A stretch of 6,755 bases of DNA from contig DAQW01000063.1 of the NCBI GenBank assembly GCA_002503045.1, forward strand, positions 1-6,755, written 5' to 3'. A program made the translations under genes and the position numbers. The notes beneath the pieces are model-generated. The model was not told where the DNA came from. It searched no databases and was given only the letters and a program-made list of their open reading frames with translations. Source of the stretch: Euryarchaeota archaeon UBA39. Its GTDB lineage: Archaea; Thermoplasmatota; Poseidoniia; Poseidoniales; Thalassarchaeaceae. Positions 5,801-6,755 of the stretch are shown here, piece after piece (the first letter of the stretch is position 1; every line of letters starts with the position of its first letter).

Positions 5801-6755
5801 ATCGCCATGTGAAGTCTACCTCAAAGCCCGCAAATGTTGCACATTCTCGCCTCCATTGACTACTATCAGCACTAGTAGTATTCAACAAATAGACGTGAGT
5901 TAAATCAAGAGTTACTGACTTCTTTAGGCCTTCAGAATCGAACCATACGACGTAATTTCCATCATCGGAACGATCTCCAAAGGTTTCAATCTCATCGAGG
6001 AATCCATCGCCTTCGTAATCTTCACAGGTTTGGTTATTCAAAACACCATTCTCGTTAACATCATTCCATGAACCATAGATACGTCCATTGTAGATGCTAC
6101 TGCCTTGGCGCCATTCTGCTTCAAGACCTGTCTCTGCAGTCCATCCAACTACATTTCCTTCAGAATCTTCTAGAACTTCCATTTCTGCGAAATAATCGAA
6201 GTTCATGTATGCGAAATCACCTTGCATATTTGTCAAATCAATTGTTGCAAGATTGAGTGTTTCATTCCAATCAGTTCCATAACCATCATCAGGACCTCCA
6301 AACCAATATGCTCCACCTTGGAATACTGGTCGGTTCTGTGGAACTAATGAATTCTGAACTGATGAAGCAGTATCATCGATTACAACCCCGAAATTATCAC
6401 CATCATCGCCAAACTGGAATCCTCCGGATCCGGTCTCAAAGTCTTCACTCAAGAGTTCAGTACTCTGAGCAGTGTAGACTTTAGCAACGACATCGAAATC
6501 AGTAACAGTATTACCTCGATTTACTACCTTAACATCAATTGGATAAGTATCTGCTGCATACAATGCACCCTTTTCTAATGAAGTAATCTCAGAAGTTGCT
6601 GGATCGAATAAATTGGAAACTAAAGTAGAGAATTTAGAATCATCATTTGTTGTATCTCCGTTAGTAAATCCTGAAGTTGACTGGATATTTGTTTCAATAA
6701 GATACGTTGATCCATTGACGAAATTTGCAGTCAAAGTGACAACTTCTTCATCACC
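2814..6755 (-). CDS. Giant secreted, membrane-anchored multidomain surface protein (5'-truncated)
   Basis: The reading frame is open to the window edge (1313 residues visible, numbered here from the first visible codon). The signal peptide and true start lie outside; an internal TTG at 6732-6734 is not a credible start. Visible order: end of a beta-sandwich repeat (1-55); CARDB-like strands (68-95) interrupted by a MAM/jelly-roll-like segment (102-345) and resumed (350-420); another CARDB-like unit (428-540); a glutamine-amidotransferase/DUF4350-like alpha/beta domain (543-797) without a G-x-C-x-G nucleophile elbow; beta-rich linker (800-935); PKD-like domain (988-1085, 'YFDASQSSDND'); Ig-like domain (1095-1210); acidic/Ser linker; transmembrane helix 1234-1257; RGRG; cytoplasmic helical tail 1279-1313. 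Ten cysteines in spaced pairs and many N-x-S/T sites support an extracellular location. Inferred role: adhesion, polymer binding or cell-surface scaffold. It runs in the same direction as ahcY, 86 bases upstream of it. Domain names are by eye. Confidence 0.92.
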   Translation of the reverse strand, partial: GDEEVVTLTANFVNGSTYLIETNIQSTSGFTNGDTTNDDSKFSTLVSNLFDPATSEITSLEKGALYAADTYPIDVKVVNRGNTVTDFDVVAKVYTAQSTELLSEDFETGSGGFQFGDDGDNFGVVIDDTASSVQNSLVPQNRPVFQGGAYWFGGPDDGYGTDWNETLNLATIDLTNMQGDFAYMNFDYFAEMEVLEDSEGNVVGWTAETGLEAEWRQGSSIYNGRIYGSWNDVNENGVLNNQTCEDYEGDGFLDEIETFGDRSDDGNYVVWFDSEGLKKSVTLDLTHVYLLNTTSADSSQWRRECATFAGFEVDFTWRFQSDPNAADGSNGLAGFGMDNISVTEFTFVPDAEYTTSVTGLDSQEDQIVTVGNHAFTQGIYRVDAISVFDNSTQGTAWYGFDELLLSNNLTRIVFNVASVDVVLRAPDVLSCVEESISCSYPIDSVRGHDFNIEMNNGVLAGDYNIKMNVVDMSTGSSVPGAPFTSVDNLISLEPQQAANTSWINPYNGWEDGKTYNITFYAELADGTPSGNTHFYHITFEDEIDVAILSGPTDQNRLKTVREDLQAMGMSYTQFKPEDWSTYATDDWLTHYDKVLLPWQTENNVLNGQYYSQLDTSYNGNPSVKDTLLTFMNSGGTVQMHLGPYSDGPHNAYLNNKLPFGIDVVDRDTSQAPAVTWNDMTILDSYHPIMSNVAPSSFVGVNSGNFVSQAIINIGQTGNEQMPYVCGGEINQPRPGFNTAFHTLIEGPDPDMSLLATCGYGAGGLIVTTIDVENPSVTNSFGDSTFPILSNILSHHVTPYSSSFGYDTNGPAGWNMLIDGEVPDWEIQTWDYSKMYLKSNAELTFSFESTLSGLDANWEIRSGDSFDVTKWDGETNLPAGEIDHTADDTHTTTFCVLDTSSSTNCKTDASWIVTLFLHDEDGHVRKASIELVTNDVQADAERPVAHAAVVDRLDTADYITQLDDYEVNGVQWMFYRITCPGKSTDACERRVYFDASQSSDNDSTDGTSGIISYEWRVYSDRRYDQLPSGSPYHEYVRSTSDFTYAFKNVTADPNGNTAGTPIRMDLTVQDRANKDSEKYRLFFQVVPEDFGDAPPDYSILTPEEGDSQSGPLVWINGTVNSGVEDSDLMIQVALSGSDLNLTPTQQFSRKSDMKFNSTSGLGDGSTFTLALGIDDLYMVGEGVTQTVYIKIQEGSDGAAIYQQIQINLIPIEEETGDGGGTINDSENTEGESSSNLLLIVAGLIVGLVAVVGVTLLLMRGRGSDSGVSSGEEAVFGGVETMDPKEAYVQQLIAQGYPEETARAYAEQYASHFQQ

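Noticed and set aside
6732..6734. TTG as the start codon of the surface protein
   Set aside because: The frame stays open through seven more codons to the window edge, no signal peptide follows TTG, and the sequence there is the middle of a beta-sandwich repeat.

Overview
The window most likely comes from a marine planktonic archaeon, with Candidatus Poseidoniia (Marine Group II/III Euryarchaeota) as my best guess. The evidence is an AT-leaning sequence, a short 'archaeal/Thermotoga-type' S-adenosylhomocysteine hydrolase without the eukaryotic C-terminal tail, and a giant beta-rich surface protein. That protein ends in one membrane anchor plus a small helical cytoplasmic tail, a style I associate from memory with this group. 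No marker gene settles the assignment.

Layout. Positions 2-385 (+) hold the 3' end of a gene whose start lies before the window. It encodes an Arg/Gly/Asn/Asp-rich, disordered-looking protein with one textbook RanBP2-type zinc finger, so the layout resembles the RG-zinc finger-RG part of human FUS/EWS/TAF15. After 56 bases comes 442-1461 (+), a complete 339-residue protein with a TPR-like helical N-terminal half, an EF-hand-like acidic loop, a two-helix membrane hairpin and a charged C-terminal domain. It meets the next gene tail to tail with no base between the stop codons. That gene, 1462-2727 (-), is ahcY (adenosylhomocysteinase). It is complete and has all catalytic residues. An 86-base gap (2728-2813) holds a candidate TATA box, a 22-base inverted repeat abutting it and a second small dyad. 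The rest, 2814-6755 (-), is the last 1313 residues of a very large secreted, membrane-anchored multidomain protein whose N-terminus is outside the window.

How the genes relate. The two plus-strand genes could be co-transcribed. The surface-protein gene and ahcY run in the same direction, but the gap between them looks large enough for separate control. AhcY removes the S-adenosylhomocysteine left by methyltransferases. Arginines in RG proteins are methylated in eukaryotes, but any link here is speculation. I see no defence system, mobile element, CRISPR array or RNA gene. The most unusual item is the FUS-like zinc-finger protein at the left edge, followed by the architecture of the surface protein and its cytoplasmic tail.
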